Part shown: one piece after another, positions 45,311 through 54,089 of the stretch | Numbering within the stretch: position 1 is the first letter of the stretch | How the letters are laid out: the number at the start of each line of letters is the position of its first letter | NCBI GenBank assembly: GCA_024277115.1 | Contig: JAJRVW010000017.1 | Span: 1 to 64,000 of the forward strand | DNA from: Calditrichota bacterium | GTDB lineage: Bacteria > Calditrichota > Calditrichia > Calditrichales > J004 | Direction of reading: 5' to 3' | DNA length: 64,000 bases | Notes under the pieces: generated by a model | What the model saw: the letters and a program-made list of their open reading frames with translations, nothing else | Database searches by the model: none | What the model was told of the DNA's origin: nothing | Made by a program: the position numbers and the translations under genes

Positions 45311-46036
45311 TTATATTTTCCCAAACAGACTAGTAAATCGTAATTTCCAAACCAAAAATAAGGCTTCCCACATAATTGATTTGGAAAGCTTGGATACACC
45401 TGCAACACGGTCTATAAAAATAATTGGAATTTCTTTCAAGCGAAAACCCTTCTTCCAGGCTTTAAAACTCAGCTCGATCTGAAAAGCATAACCATTGGAT
45501 TTAACTTTACTAAAATCAATACTTTCTAAAACTTCGCGCCTAAAACATTTAAAACCACCAGTGGCATCTTGCACGGGCAAACCCGTTGCAAGCCGCGAAT
45601 ACATGTTTGCAAAATAACTAAGCAATAATCTGTATAAGGGCCAGTTTACAACATTTACGCCTTTGATATAACGGGAGCCGAGAACAAGGTCATATTCTTC
45701 GATTGCATTAAGAAAATTGGGGATCTCTTTTGGATCATGCGAAAAATCCGCATCCATCTCAAAAATAAAATCGTACCCTTTTCCCAGCCCGTATTTAAAA
45801 CCGGCAAGATATGCACTGCCCAGCCCCATTTTCCCTGGTCGTTCCAAGATATGGATTTGATTATTTTCTTTTTGTATTTCTTTAATAAGGGTGGCTGTAC
45901 CATCCGGAGAGTTGTCGTCAACAAACAGGATGTGTACATCTTTTTGATAATGGTGAATATCTGTAACAAGCTTTTTTACATTATCACTTTCATTATATGT
46001 AGGCACAATTATCAGGGCTTTGGAAGCATCAACCAT
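45311..46036 (-). CDS. Polyprenol-phosphate mannosyltransferase-like GT2 (Dpm1-type)
   Basis: A 241-aa family-2 glycosyltransferase of the dolichol-phosphate-mannose synthase group. The N-terminal [10 protein letters not shown] (11-20), the VDDNSPDGT donor site (about 38-46), and the metal-binding DADFSHDP (about 93-100) are all present, along with [11 protein letters not shown] and the C-terminal VGVSKLSK-type patch. It probably makes polyprenyl-phosphate-mannose from GDP-mannose at the inner membrane's cytoplasmic face. It is encoded beside rfbD (8-bp overlap), a flippase-like protein and DUF2723, which together suggest surface glycosylation. The donor and acceptor are inference. No C-terminal GtrA domain is present. 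Confidence 0.9.
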   Translation of the reverse strand: MVDASKALIIVPTYNESDNVKKLVTDIHHYQKDVHILFVDDNSPDGTATLIKEIQKENNQIHILERPGKMGLGSAYLAGFKYGLGKGYDFIFEMDADFSHDPKEIPNFLNAIEEYDLVLGSRYIKGVNVVNWPLYRLLLSYFANMYSRLATGLPVQDATGGFKCFRREVLESIDFSKVKSNGYAFQIELSFKAWKKGFRLKEIPIIFIDRVAGVSKLSKSIMWEALFLVWKLRFTSLFGKI

Positions 46037-46931
46037 TATTTTTACTCAACTTAGATTTTAATTTTTTTAAACCGGTCTCAACATCCGATGGCTGCCAATC
46101 AATCCGGTTTGTCAATTTATCAATATTAAAAGAAGAATCCATCGGGCGTGGCGCAAGTTGTTTTAAATCCGCGGTAACAATTTTTTCAATCAGGGATTCA
46201 TCCAAGTCAAATCGCCCTGCGATCTTCTTTGCAAAATTGTATCGATTTATGATTTGTGAGCCCGCGATATGAAACAAGCCAAATTCTTCTCGTTCCAGCA
46301 AGCGGAAGATACTCTCGCTTAGATCATCAATATAAGTAGGGTTACCAATTTGATCTGTTACTACTTTTATATTTTGTTTTTTTGAGAGACGGCTTATTAC
46401 CCATGTTGCAAAATTTAATTTAACCTTATTGCCGAAGCCATACAATACCTGTGTACGCGCGATGATATATTCTAAATTGCTTGCAGCGATTATATTTTCC
46501 GCTGCCATTTTACTACGGGCATAATTGCCGAGGGGGTTAACCGGATCCTGCTCGGTATAACTGCCCTGCTGTCCGTCAAACACATAATCTGAAGAAATGT
46601 GAACTAAAATAGGATTAAATGTTGTGGCAATATCAATAATATTTTCAACAGCGCGTACATTTGTGTTCCAACAAAGTTCTTTATCTTTTTCACTGCCGTC
46701 TACATTGGTGTAAGCAGCGGCATTAATAATAATATCGGGTGATTCGGCGATTAAAAACTCATTTATTTGCACTCTGTTCACCATGTCAATTTGGTGATAC
46801 GGCACGCCTTCAACACTATTTAGGCTTGTTCCGCCCAGTGAGGCCGCCACGACCTGATAATCTGTGTTGAAACGATTAACAAGACTTTGCCCCAACAGGC
46901 CGTTCGAACCAAATATTACAATTTTTTTCAT
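46029..46931 (-). CDS. rfbD: dTDP-4-dehydrorhamnose reductase-like protein (RmlD/RfbD family)
   Basis: A 300-aa short-chain dehydrogenase of the RmlD family. A GSNGLLGQSL nucleotide-binding loop (8-17), NAAAYTNVDGSE, SSDYVFDGQQG and the YARSKMAAE catalytic Tyr-x-x-x-Lys (about 142-150) are visible, as are the DQIGNPTYIDDL and FHIAGSQ substrate blocks. In the classical pathway it makes dTDP-L-rhamnose, but rmlABC are not in this window. It overlaps the GT2 gene by 8 bp. The substrate call is by family only. Confidence 0.88.
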   Translation of the reverse strand: MKKIVIFGSNGLLGQSLVNRFNTDYQVVAASLGGTSLNSVEGVPYHQIDMVNRVQINEFLIAESPDIIINAAAYTNVDGSEKDKELCWNTNVRAVENIIDIATTFNPILVHISSDYVFDGQQGSYTEQDPVNPLGNYARSKMAAENIIAASNLEYIIARTQVLYGFGNKVKLNFATWVISRLSKKQNIKVVTDQIGNPTYIDDLSESIFRLLEREEFGLFHIAGSQIINRYNFAKKIAGRFDLDESLIEKIVTADLKQLAPRPMDSSFNIDKLTNRIDWQPSDVETGLKKLKSKLSKNNG

Positions 46932-47002
46932 TTCATATTAACCCGATAAAATCCTTTTAAAGAAGAGTAAGTTACTTAAATCATAACTTTCGTGCAAACC
47001 AG

Positions 47003-47461
47003 TTAAAGCCTGCTTCCTTCTTTTTTAAAGGCCGCTAATTTTTGCCATACATTATCATTTTCCAGTGCTAAAATCTGTGCAGAAAACACTGCGGCATTAC
47101 GCATCCCCGCCTTGCCAACCGCAAAAGTGGCCACCGGCACGCCGGCTGGCATCTGCACTGTTGAGAGCAATGCATCCATACCATCTAAAATACCACCGGG
47201 CAACGGCACACCTAAAACGGGCAATGTGGTATGGGCGGCCACTGCCCCGGCCAAATGTGCGGCCATGCCTGCAGCGGCAATGATAACTTTATAACCGTTC
47301 TCTTTTGCCCGGTTGCAAAATTGGGCCACATCCGCTGGGTTTCTATGCGCAGAACTGATACGGACCTCATACTCAAGATCAAAATACCGAAAATATTTTT
47401 CCGCTGCTTCAACAAACGGCAGGTCGCTTTTACTGCCTAACAGGATGGCAACTTGAGCCAT
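47003..47461 (-). CDS. purE: N5-carboxyaminoimidazole ribonucleotide mutase
   Basis: A 152-aa class I Pur[13 protein letters not shown] near residue 8 and ISSAHRNP (about 35-42) are the phosphate- and substrate-binding motifs, then [27 protein letters not shown] and the [31 protein letters not shown] block near the end. The step converts N5-CAIR to CAIR in purine synthesis. It is 2 bp after the DUF4837 gene and 71 bp before rfbD; no purK is nearby, so the housekeeping gene has joined an envelope operon. Confidence 0.97.
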   Translation of the reverse strand: MAQVAILLGSKSDLPFVEAAEKYFRYFDLEYEVRISSAHRNPADVAQFCNRAKENGYKVIIAAAGMAAHLAGAVAAHTTLPVLGVPLPGGILDGMDALLSTVQMPAGVPVATFAVGKAGMRNAAVFSAQILALENDNVWQKLAAFKKEGSRL

Positions 47462-47463
47462 TT

Positions 47464-48537
47464 CTATTCCTTTACTTTATTTTTATCTACAAAACTGAAC
47501 GTACGCGCAATTACCTCGAGCTGATCTAAATAAGGCTTTTTATTTTTTGATGGGGCCATGACGGCGATATCTACAAAATAGTAGCTATTCTCTTTTTCAT
47601 TTGGAATAATATACGTCCTAAAAGGGCCGCCAACTATGAGCGAATCATTTTTCCAGGTACCGGCCAACTTATAGGTTGGCTTACCCTGAAATGAGACAAT
47701 CTCAAGATGGGTTTCATTTTCCACAACTACATCGCCGCTATAATATTTACGGGCCATCTGGTTGCGAAGTGTGGCTAAAGAATCGAAAGAAATTATGGCG
47801 CTATCCCCTTGCACGCGCCAAATGGAGAGCCAGCGATCGGGGTCTACCCTGCGCAGCCAGGTATACTTCTCTTCCGTGTTTTGCGTTGCCAAAAAATAAT
47901 CGTGCTGTACGCGCACTTTATAGCCAAAGTTGTTGGCAAGATAGGCTTCCTGATCCTTTTGCTCTTCCTGATCGAACATTTCCTTCTCAAGACGTGCAAA
48001 GTATTTTTTACTAAATTGTTTGAAGATTGCGCCTTTTAAACTGGAAAAATTTTTCTTGAAGGAGGCAACATCCCGCCCAACCATAAACAGGCTAAACTGC
48101 CCATGGGAAAACAAGTCATCTTTAAAAAAATAAAAATTCTTGTCATCTTTCACATCTTGCATAAACTGTGGCGGAATACTTTTTTTGAGATATTCATTAA
48201 CCATACCCGCCTCGGTGGTGCCAATAAAAAATAAATTTTTTCGTCTTTTAAGCGTATTTAATTGTGAGATGGGATGCCAGGAAAGATAGTAACTTTTTTC
48301 CAGACGCGGTGTGCGTACATAGGCGCTAAAGGTCTCTTCGACATCATCTTTTACCTTTTGCCACAAAAGTGAATCGGCAAAGACAATCACCTCTTGCTGT
48401 AAACCAAGCGATGTTGGTTTATAATCACAGGATGCACTATAAAGGAGAATCATAAAAAGGGATAAAATTACTGCCGATTTATAAAAACCGGATAAGCCTA
48501 ATAGCGCTTTTTGGGGAAGATTATAGATTTCTTTCAA
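47464..48537 (-). CDS. DUF4837 family lipoprotein
   Basis: A 357-aa protein of the DUF4837 family, so far uncharacterised and mostly in Bacteroidota and relatives. A hydrophobic segment (about 18-36) ends with a lipobox-like Cys37 (YSASC). The start is a TTG with a GAGGTG site 7 nt upstream, which overlaps the end of the flippase gene by 17 bp and so suggests coupling. Recognisable strands include VIVFADSLLWQKV, LFFIGTTEAGM, YFFKDDLFSHGQFSLFMVG and SYYFVDIAVMAPSKNK. No catalytic motif is seen. The unusual long N-terminus could mean a later start. Confidence 0.82.
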   Translation of the reverse strand: MKEIYNLPQKALLGLSGFYKSAVILSLFMILLYSASCDYKPTSLGLQQEVIVFADSLLWQKVKDDVEETFSAYVRTPRLEKSYYLSWHPISQLNTLKRRKNLFFIGTTEAGMVNEYLKKSIPPQFMQDVKDDKNFYFFKDDLFSHGQFSLFMVGRDVASFKKNFSSLKGAIFKQFSKKYFARLEKEMFDQEEQKDQEAYLANNFGYKVRVQHDYFLATQNTEEKYTWLRRVDPDRWLSIWRVQGDSAIISFDSLATLRNQMARKYYSGDVVVENETHLEIVSFQGKPTYKLAGTWKNDSLIVGGPFRTYIIPNEKENSYYFVDIAVMAPSKNKKPYLDQLEVIARTFSFVDKNKVKE

Positions 48538-49504
48538 TGGCTTTCACCTCATCAATTTTTGTACGGTTTCGTTGTGTTAAAAAAAGAACTCCGCCCCATA
48601 CCGATATAAACATGGGGATTAATACATTCATCACCGAAAGGGAAATAGCCGCAGCGCTCGAAACTTTTACTGCTGCCAAAAAGAATACAAATCCATATTC
48701 ACGCACACCAACCCCGTTTATGGATGGCAGCATGGTTATAATAAAAGTGACCGGTACAACAAGGAACAAATAAATCAGGTCAACATCAATATTTAATGCA
48801 AGTACAACAAAATAATTTAAAAAAACTATAGCTATTTGTGAAAAAAGAGATAGGACAAATACCCAAATAAAAACTTCTTTTTTCTCTTTTAAAATATGAA
48901 TCGACTCGATCAGCTTATTAATTTTTTCCCCGATATTCAAGATGGATAATTTATCAAATACTTTTAGAAAAAACTCAAAAGGACGGTCGCGTGTGATCAG
49001 GATAAAAAATATAACAATCAGGCCAAAAAGTGCGATGGATGTATATAAAATCCGGTCATCTTCAAAATATTGCGAAACATAATACAGAGATGTTATTGCC
49101 AAAAACAAGGTTGAGGCAATCCCAAGTACCCGTTCCAGGATAACACTTGCAAAACCTGCGGTACGGTCGTCCGACTCTCCCACAACTTTATAAATACGGA
49201 TTATATCACCGCCGATACTTGACGGCAGAAAATTATTAAAAAACAAGCCAACCAAATAAAAACCGAACAATTGGGAAAGCCGGAATTTTAAATTATAACT
49301 TTTAAGGATTATCTGCCAGCGCATGGCCATCAACCCAATACTGGACAGGTAAGCCAGCAAGGCCAAAAATATAAATGTTAAACCATCGGCACGGTACACA
49401 TTTCCGAACACTAAGGCGATTTGCTTGTGATCTGCAGAAACAATCAAATAACTAAATAAACCGATTGAGATAAGTGCTTTGGCAATTGTCTTTAAATGTC
49501 GCAT
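48521..49504 (-). CDS. UPF0104/LPG-synthase-type flippase domain membrane protein
   Basis: A 327-aa inner-membrane protein with about eight transmembrane segments (for example about 6-25, 38-58, 75-95, 120-145, 152-172, 205-235, 240-262, 275-315) of the lysylphosphatidylglycerol synthetase TM-domain/UPF0104 family. Typical blocks GLFFNNFLPSSIGGDIIRIYKV and ERVLGIAST are visible. Members are thought to act as lipid-linked substrate flippases or translocators; this one lacks any soluble LPG synthase domain. Its position between DUF2723 and DUF4837 in the glycosylation operon fits transport of a polyprenyl-linked sugar, but the substrate is unknown. Confidence 0.85.
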   Translation of the reverse strand: MRHLKTIAKALISIGLFSYLIVSADHKQIALVFGNVYRADGLTFIFLALLAYLSSIGLMAMRWQIILKSYNLKFRLSQLFGFYLVGLFFNNFLPSSIGGDIIRIYKVVGESDDRTAGFASVILERVLGIASTLFLAITSLYYVSQYFEDDRILYTSIALFGLIVIFFILITRDRPFEFFLKVFDKLSILNIGEKINKLIESIHILKEKKEVFIWVFVLSLFSQIAIVFLNYFVVLALNIDVDLIYLFLVVPVTFIITMLPSINGVGVREYGFVFFLAAVKVSSAAAISLSVMNVLIPMFISVWGGVLFLTQRNRTKIDEVKAIERNL

Positions 49505-52144
49505 TTATTTTTTTAATTGTTTCTTATACCGATTTAAAGTATTAATGGCCCCTTTATCCTTCGGGTTTAGTATTGTCCATTGCTCCAACACTGCAATAGC
49601 TTTTTCAGTCTTCCCGCCCATTTCGTATACCTGTAAAAGCCTGCTGATATATTCTGAGTTAGCCGGGTTGGAATCATATACTTTTTCCAGAACTTTTTCT
49701 GCCGTTGCAAGATCGCGATAGCTCATTAGATGCATGGCAATATCGGCCAGGGCACGGGGACTTTCATTGTCTAATAACGTATCAAGAAGCGCTTCGTCAT
49801 AGGATATCCGCAAGGCATCGCGCGCAATTCTAAGCGGTTCGGCCGTCCATGGGATCACATCTTCGGGCATCTTCTCTGCCTCAAACTCCAGCAGGGACTT
49901 CACCTTTTCCTTCTGGCCTTCCCTTAAATAAAAACTACCAAGGGTAACAATAGGCGTACGGTAATTTTGCATTAAACCGACAGTTTGATCATTATAATAA
50001 ACAGAGCGGTCACTAAAACGATAATTATATTTCTCCCTAAGGTTTGTCTCAATTCTGGAAGGTTCAAAACGCCAGTCTTTAATTGGTACTACGCGCATCA
50101 CGAGGCCTTCCATGCGCATATAATCCTGTAGACCGCCGACCAGATTAGATTGCGGAACCGTTGTTGCAAAATAGATTGGTTTTTTCCATTGATTGGCTGC
50201 AAGAATATTAAGGATCATATAATCCTGCGTACGCAATAATTTGTATTTGCCGTAAGTGAGCGTGGGTTTAACTTTAAATTTGATAGCCTTGGGCTGGTTT
50301 AAAGGAATCGGGCCAAAACGATTACGAAACTCACTACTGTCTTTTTTAAATACTTCTCTCGGAACCTTAAGCGTTACTTCTTTTGTCTTCCAGGGAATAG
50401 GGGAGACTTGCTCCAGCATAGCCTCGTTTACATTCATCGGTACCTTCGGCTCTAAGTCCTGTAATTGACGTATGTACCAGTCTGTATTTAATAAGCTAAG
50501 GTTTATAATACGCACATCGGTGCGGATGCCTTCAACTTCCTGCAGATACCACAGCGGGAAAGTATCGTTATCACCATTTGTAAACAAAATCCCATCTTCA
50601 TCACAAGACATCAGAATATTATAGGAATAATCCCAGGCAACATAATTTCCACTACGGTTATGTGAGTGATAATTTTTGGATAGAAGCTGGATTGGTGAAA
50701 ACAGCATAAGAACGATCAGCAAACCTGCCAATAATGGTGTGCCTATTTCTTTTACTTTCTCCGACTTTTCCTTCATTACATCTTTAATCATTTCTATAAT
50801 GCCGGCATAGCCAAGGCCAATCCAAATGGCGAAGGCAAAAAAGCTGCCCACATAACTATAATCGCGTTCCCTTGGCTGTGGATCGGGCTGGTTAAGATAA
50901 AGGATAATGGCCAGCCCCGTCGCAAAGAAGAGTGCCAACACAGCCAGGGCATGTTTGGGATCGCCCCTAAAATGATACACCATACCAATTAAGCCAATTA
51001 ACAAAGGTAGGCCCCAAAACTGAAAATTCCATCGCCCAGTTACTTCGTCCATGCCGGCAAATTGCCACATAAAATAGCGGTTGTACATGTGCTGTACCTG
51101 ATAGGTCCAGAAAAAGTCCCAGGTGGAAGAATATCTTTTTTTGGTTTGAGGATTAGATTTCCACACTTTTTCGCGGTTGGCATCTGAGTCGCCATATTGT
51201 TCACGATTAATATATTTTAAAAATTTTTCGGTAGTCTCAGGATTATTTTCATCAATGGTTGGGTTTAACGCCGAACGAATAGGGATGATTCCGTAGCTTG
51301 TGTAACCAATAACAATAAAGGTTATTGATAGCATCAGGAAACTGCGCAGGTGTTTTTTATTAAGTACGGCCCAATATGTTAAAGCAAAAACCCCGAGTAT
51401 CACCATAGCAAATACAAACAGGTTCATCTCCGCAATTTGAGGGAACCAGAGCACCATGCCCGGATAAACCAGCACCATGCCTACAATGGTAATAATTGTC
51501 ATAACGATAAACGATTGTATCTTAAACTCGTACCTTTTGTAATAATAAATCATTGCGACAAACGGTAGGGCCAAAACATTTAACAGGTGGACGGCAATTG
51601 CCAAACCAACGAGGTACGATATCATCAAAAGATATTTTTCATTACCGCGTTCATTCGATTTTTCGGCCCAGACGAGGGAGAGCCAAATCAACAATGCTGT
51701 AAACAACATGGAGGCAGCGTAAACTTCGGCCTCGGCGGCATTAAACCAGAATGAGTGCGTAAAAGCAAATGTGAGGGCGCCAACCAGGCCAGATGAAATG
51801 GCTATAAGCCAATCTTCACGCGATTCCAACTTGCCTTTCCACTCACGCACCAGGTGCACAATAACGAGGTATAAAAGCATAATTGTAATTGAACTGGAAA
51901 AAACAGAGATAAGGTTTACCCGTAAACCAATATCCGCCGGAAAGGGCAGCAAAGTAAACATCCTTCCAACAAGTAAAAACAGGGGTGAGCCCGGTGGGTG
52001 TGTAACAGACATTTTATAAGCCGTTGCAATAAACTCGCCACAATCCCAAAAAGAAACAGTGGGCGCGACAGTAAGCGTATAGATTATTGTTGTAAAAATA
52101 AACACAAAAATAGCAACAATATTGTTGGATTTTTTCCAGTCCAT
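49505..52144 (-). CDS. DUF2723 (GT-C-like) membrane protein with C-terminal TPR
   Basis: An 879-aa polytopic membrane protein. The N-terminal FWDCGEFIATAYKMSVTHPP (about 32-51) with a conserved acidic residue, followed by about 11 transmembrane segments (to about 480), is typical of DUF2723, a family related to GT-C protein O-mannosyltransferases. The lumenal or periplasmic domain about 500-750 contains WKKPIYFATTVP. The C-terminus (about 780-870) is TPR-like (ATAEKVLEKVY, KTEKAIAVLEQWTILNPKD). It probably transfers sugar from a polyprenyl-linked donor to proteins or lipids. It is the first gene of the operon that includes the Dpm1-like enzyme. Confidence 0.88.
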   Translation of the reverse strand: MDWKKSNNIVAIFVFIFTTIIYTLTVAPTVSFWDCGEFIATAYKMSVTHPPGSPLFLLVGRMFTLLPFPADIGLRVNLISVFSSSITIMLLYLVIVHLVREWKGKLESREDWLIAISSGLVGALTFAFTHSFWFNAAEAEVYAASMLFTALLIWLSLVWAEKSNERGNEKYLLMISYLVGLAIAVHLLNVLALPFVAMIYYYKRYEFKIQSFIVMTIITIVGMVLVYPGMVLWFPQIAEMNLFVFAMVILGVFALTYWAVLNKKHLRSFLMLSITFIVIGYTSYGIIPIRSALNPTIDENNPETTEKFLKYINREQYGDSDANREKVWKSNPQTKKRYSSTWDFFWTYQVQHMYNRYFMWQFAGMDEVTGRWNFQFWGLPLLIGLIGMVYHFRGDPKHALAVLALFFATGLAIILYLNQPDPQPRERDYSYVGSFFAFAIWIGLGYAGIIEMIKDVMKEKSEKVKEIGTPLLAGLLIVLMLFSPIQLLSKNYHSHNRSGNYVAWDYSYNILMSCDEDGILFTNGDNDTFPLWYLQEVEGIRTDVRIINLSLLNTDWYIRQLQDLEPKVPMNVNEAMLEQVSPIPWKTKEVTLKVPREVFKKDSSEFRNRFGPIPLNQPKAIKFKVKPTLTYGKYKLLRTQDYMILNILAANQWKKPIYFATTVPQSNLVGGLQDYMRMEGLVMRVVPIKDWRFEPSRIETNLREKYNYRFSDRSVYYNDQTVGLMQNYRTPIVTLGSFYLREGQKEKVKSLLEFEAEKMPEDVIPWTAEPLRIARDALRISYDEALLDTLLDNESPRALADIAMHLMSYRDLATAEKVLEKVYDSNPANSEYISRLLQVYEMGGKTEKAIAVLEQWTILNPKDKGAINTLNRYKKQLKK

Positions 52145-52615
52145 CAGTTTTTCCTAATTATTAAAGTGAGTCTTATATGTTGAACGAAGCTAATAAAAGT
52201 AATGAATAGACAAAACTTTATCAATTATTAAATAATAAATTTTCATAACTGTCCTAAATAAATCTATATAAAGGATTTATTGAAGTTATGGGTAGACATA
52301 GTTGAAATATTCATTTGAAACCCCAAATTGATAAAAGATCGGATTACAAACTACAACCAAATGACATGCTGTACAGATGCCGCGAAGGCACAAAAAATGA
52401 ATTATATTCGTGAATTCGCTGCTTAGATTATCTTGATTATTACCCATTTAGTTTTATTTAGGACAGATGTGATATATTTTAGCAAGAGTAACTATAGGAA
52501 TGCAGAAAAGTTTAAAAATAGAACAATCAAAAGTATTTTATAATGCGGTGAGTACAGTTATGGGTACACAAAAAATGATTGTTCGTTTATTGCCAGCCGG
52601 GGTTATCCCTTAATT
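52145..52615. other. Intergenic region with MITE-like element
   Basis: No gene is supported. It contains the 218-bp element at 52249-52466 bounded by 14-bp inverted repeats, then AT-rich sequence. The motif AGTTATGGGTA occurs both inside that element (about 52285-52295) and again near 52557-52567, so a second partial copy may lie between the element and the downstream outer-membrane protein. No promoter for the DUF2723 gene can be named with confidence. Confidence 0.5.
52249..52466. mobile_element. MITE-like element with 14-bp terminal inverted repeats
   Basis: CTGTCCTAAATAAA at 52249-52262 is exactly complementary to TTTATTTAGGACAG at 52453-52466, bounding 218 bp with no coding capacity. 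Subterminal sequence also partly mirrors (GTTATGGGTA near the left end, TTACCCAT near the right). I see no clear target-site duplication. This is the arrangement of a non-autonomous insertion sequence derivative; no transposase is present here. Confidence 0.5.
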
Positions 52616-53314
52616 TTAAAAACGGTAGCCAAATCCGCCAAAAAATTGATCTGTCCGGTTTCCATTGGCGATTGGGCTATTGGCCACCTGGCCGTCAAAA
52701 AGGTAAATACGCGTCCCGGCAAAAACACCAAACGCCCCAAACGGGTATGTCGCGATTATTTCCAGCTCGCCAACAAATGCCTCTTTGGGAGAATAGGCGG
52801 AAGTGCCGTAATAATAATCAACCAGTGTTTTACTTTGATATTGCAGGCCGACTGCCGTAAGTAAGCGCATCGGACCAATCAGGTTGCGACGATAAACTTG
52901 CCAATCCAGCTCCCAGCTTTTATGGGCAAGGCCAAGATCGTGTAAAAAAGCCAAACGTGTGGCCACCCTGCCCGGCAATCTGCGCCCAATTTGAAGACCG
53001 GCCTCGATAGCTCGTTTACGTTCGCCAAAAATATTATCTTTTGCGCGGAACTGGTGTGTACGGATTTGTGCTGCCAAAGAGGCAAAATAGGTCCCGTCAC
53101 GATAAATAGTATAGCCCAATCGATTGGCCTCGATAAAAACCGGACCATAGCCACCAAAAATAAACACAACGGGATTCACGACCACGCCGGATGCTTTGTA
53201 ATTTAAATCCCGGCTTGCAGCGCCAACGCCCCACAAGCCATAAGCAGGTTCCAGCCAGTCGTTTGCCTTGGAAAACCCAATAAATAATAAAAGCGAAAAA
53301 ATTAGTTTATTCAT
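52616..53314 (-). CDS. MipA/OmpV-like outer-membrane protein
   Basis: A 232-aa protein with signal peptide (1-17) and amphipathic strand pattern ending in FGGFGYRF, the terminal-Phe barrel signature. The strand GASRDL-type start and YRDGTYFASLAAQIRTH fit the MipA/OmpV group of small barrels (about 10-12 strands). E. coli MipA scaffolds murein enzymes, but many members have unknown roles. It stands alone between the MITE-like region and the toxin-antitoxin pair, with no partner genes. The family call is moderate. Confidence 0.68.
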   Translation of the reverse strand: MNKLIFSLLLFIGFSKANDWLEPAYGLWGVGAASRDLNYKASGVVVNPVVFIFGGYGPVFIEANRLGYTIYRDGTYFASLAAQIRTHQFRAKDNIFGERKRAIEAGLQIGRRLPGRVATRLAFLHDLGLAHKSWELDWQVYRRNLIGPMRLLTAVGLQYQSKTLVDYYYGTSAYSPKEAFVGELEIIATYPFGAFGVFAGTRIYLFDGQVANSPIANGNRTDQFFGGFGYRF

Positions 53315-53439
53315 TAAAAAGCTTCTCCTATTTTTAAAACGATCAACAAATTAGAGGGAAAAAAGATTTCATATTTCACAAAGAGTTAAAATAATCTTAA
53401 TGGATGTTTTTATTACAATAAAAAGATTGGATAATGACT

Positions 53440-53820
53440 TTAGAGCGGTTTGTAGAGATGCGCGGTAGGGATAATTCGATCAAGTTTTTTATCGAGAGTC
53501 CATAGTTTTAGGTCGTTTTTAATAGCCGAGAAAAGAATTGCCGCATCAATTAAACCCACGCCTTGGGCGAATAGTTTTTTTTCTGCTGAATAATTTCCCG
53601 CTTCGATAAAAATATCTTCCTCATTGCAATGCAGTAAGTTTTTCCAATAACCCATGATCACCTCTTTCTCATCCGGTCTTCTAGCCCCTTGTAGTAATTC
53701 TCCAAAAACAAATGAAGAAGCATAGACATGAAATTTTTCGATCTCCGGGATTAACTGTGAGGTTATTTTTTTATTCCCACGCAAAAATTGTATCCACACG
53801 GAGGTATCAGGAAGGATCAT
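53440..53820 (-). CDS. vapC: VapC-type PIN-domain ribonuclease toxin
   Basis: A 126-aa PIN-domain protein. Four acidic metal-binding residues of the family are present: Asp5 (PDTSVW), Glu41 (FGELLQG), Asp92 (LIDAAI) and Asp110 (TLDKKL). Such toxins cut tRNA or rRNA unless neutralised by the antitoxin encoded just upstream. The start overlaps the end of the antitoxin gene by 14 bp, the usual arrangement of vapBC operons. No truncation is visible. Confidence 0.92.
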   Translation of the reverse strand: MILPDTSVWIQFLRGNKKITSQLIPEIEKFHVYASSFVFGELLQGARRPDEKEVIMGYWKNLLHCNEEDIFIEAGNYSAEKKLFAQGVGLIDAAILFSAIKNDLKLWTLDKKLDRIIPTAHLYKPL

Positions 53821-54025
53821 TTTTCCTGTTCACTTTACGTAATTGCTCGGCAGCAGTATTGTAGTTCAATGGCGCCTTCAGGATTTTTTTGTTCAGTTCT
53901 TTTAATTTTTCGCGGCGCACCCAGTCCTGTAAAGCCATTACAAGGCTTTCAGTGATTGTTTTGCCTTTTGTAATTTCCATTACATCGGTTACGATATTAT
54001 CGGGTATTAGTGCGGTTATTTTAAT
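53807..54025 (-). CDS. vapB: VapB-type antitoxin, start codon unclear
   Basis: The conserved antitoxin core (ALIPDNIVTDVMEITKGKTITESLVMALQDW) begins at about 54013 and continues to the stop at 53807, 14 bp into vapC. The N-terminal part resembles the ribbon-helix-helix DNA-binding domain of small antitoxins and the C-terminus (LKAPLNYNTAAEQLRKVNRK) should wrap the toxin. No ATG or GTG precedes the core in frame; an ATT at 54025 (IKITALIPDN) fits the usual antitoxin length, an in-frame TTG lies at 54061, and an out-of-frame ATG at 54045 would need one inserted base. I annotate from the ATT as the most family-like start, with low certainty in that choice. Confidence 0.7.
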   Translation of the reverse strand: MKITALIPDNIVTDVMEITKGKTITESLVMALQDWVRREKLKELNKKILKAPLNYNTAAEQLRKVNRKNDPS

Positions 54026-54089
54026 AAGACAGAATATACGATCATAAATCCGATTAAGCAACCGATAGCAAATCAGAACCCATATAGCC

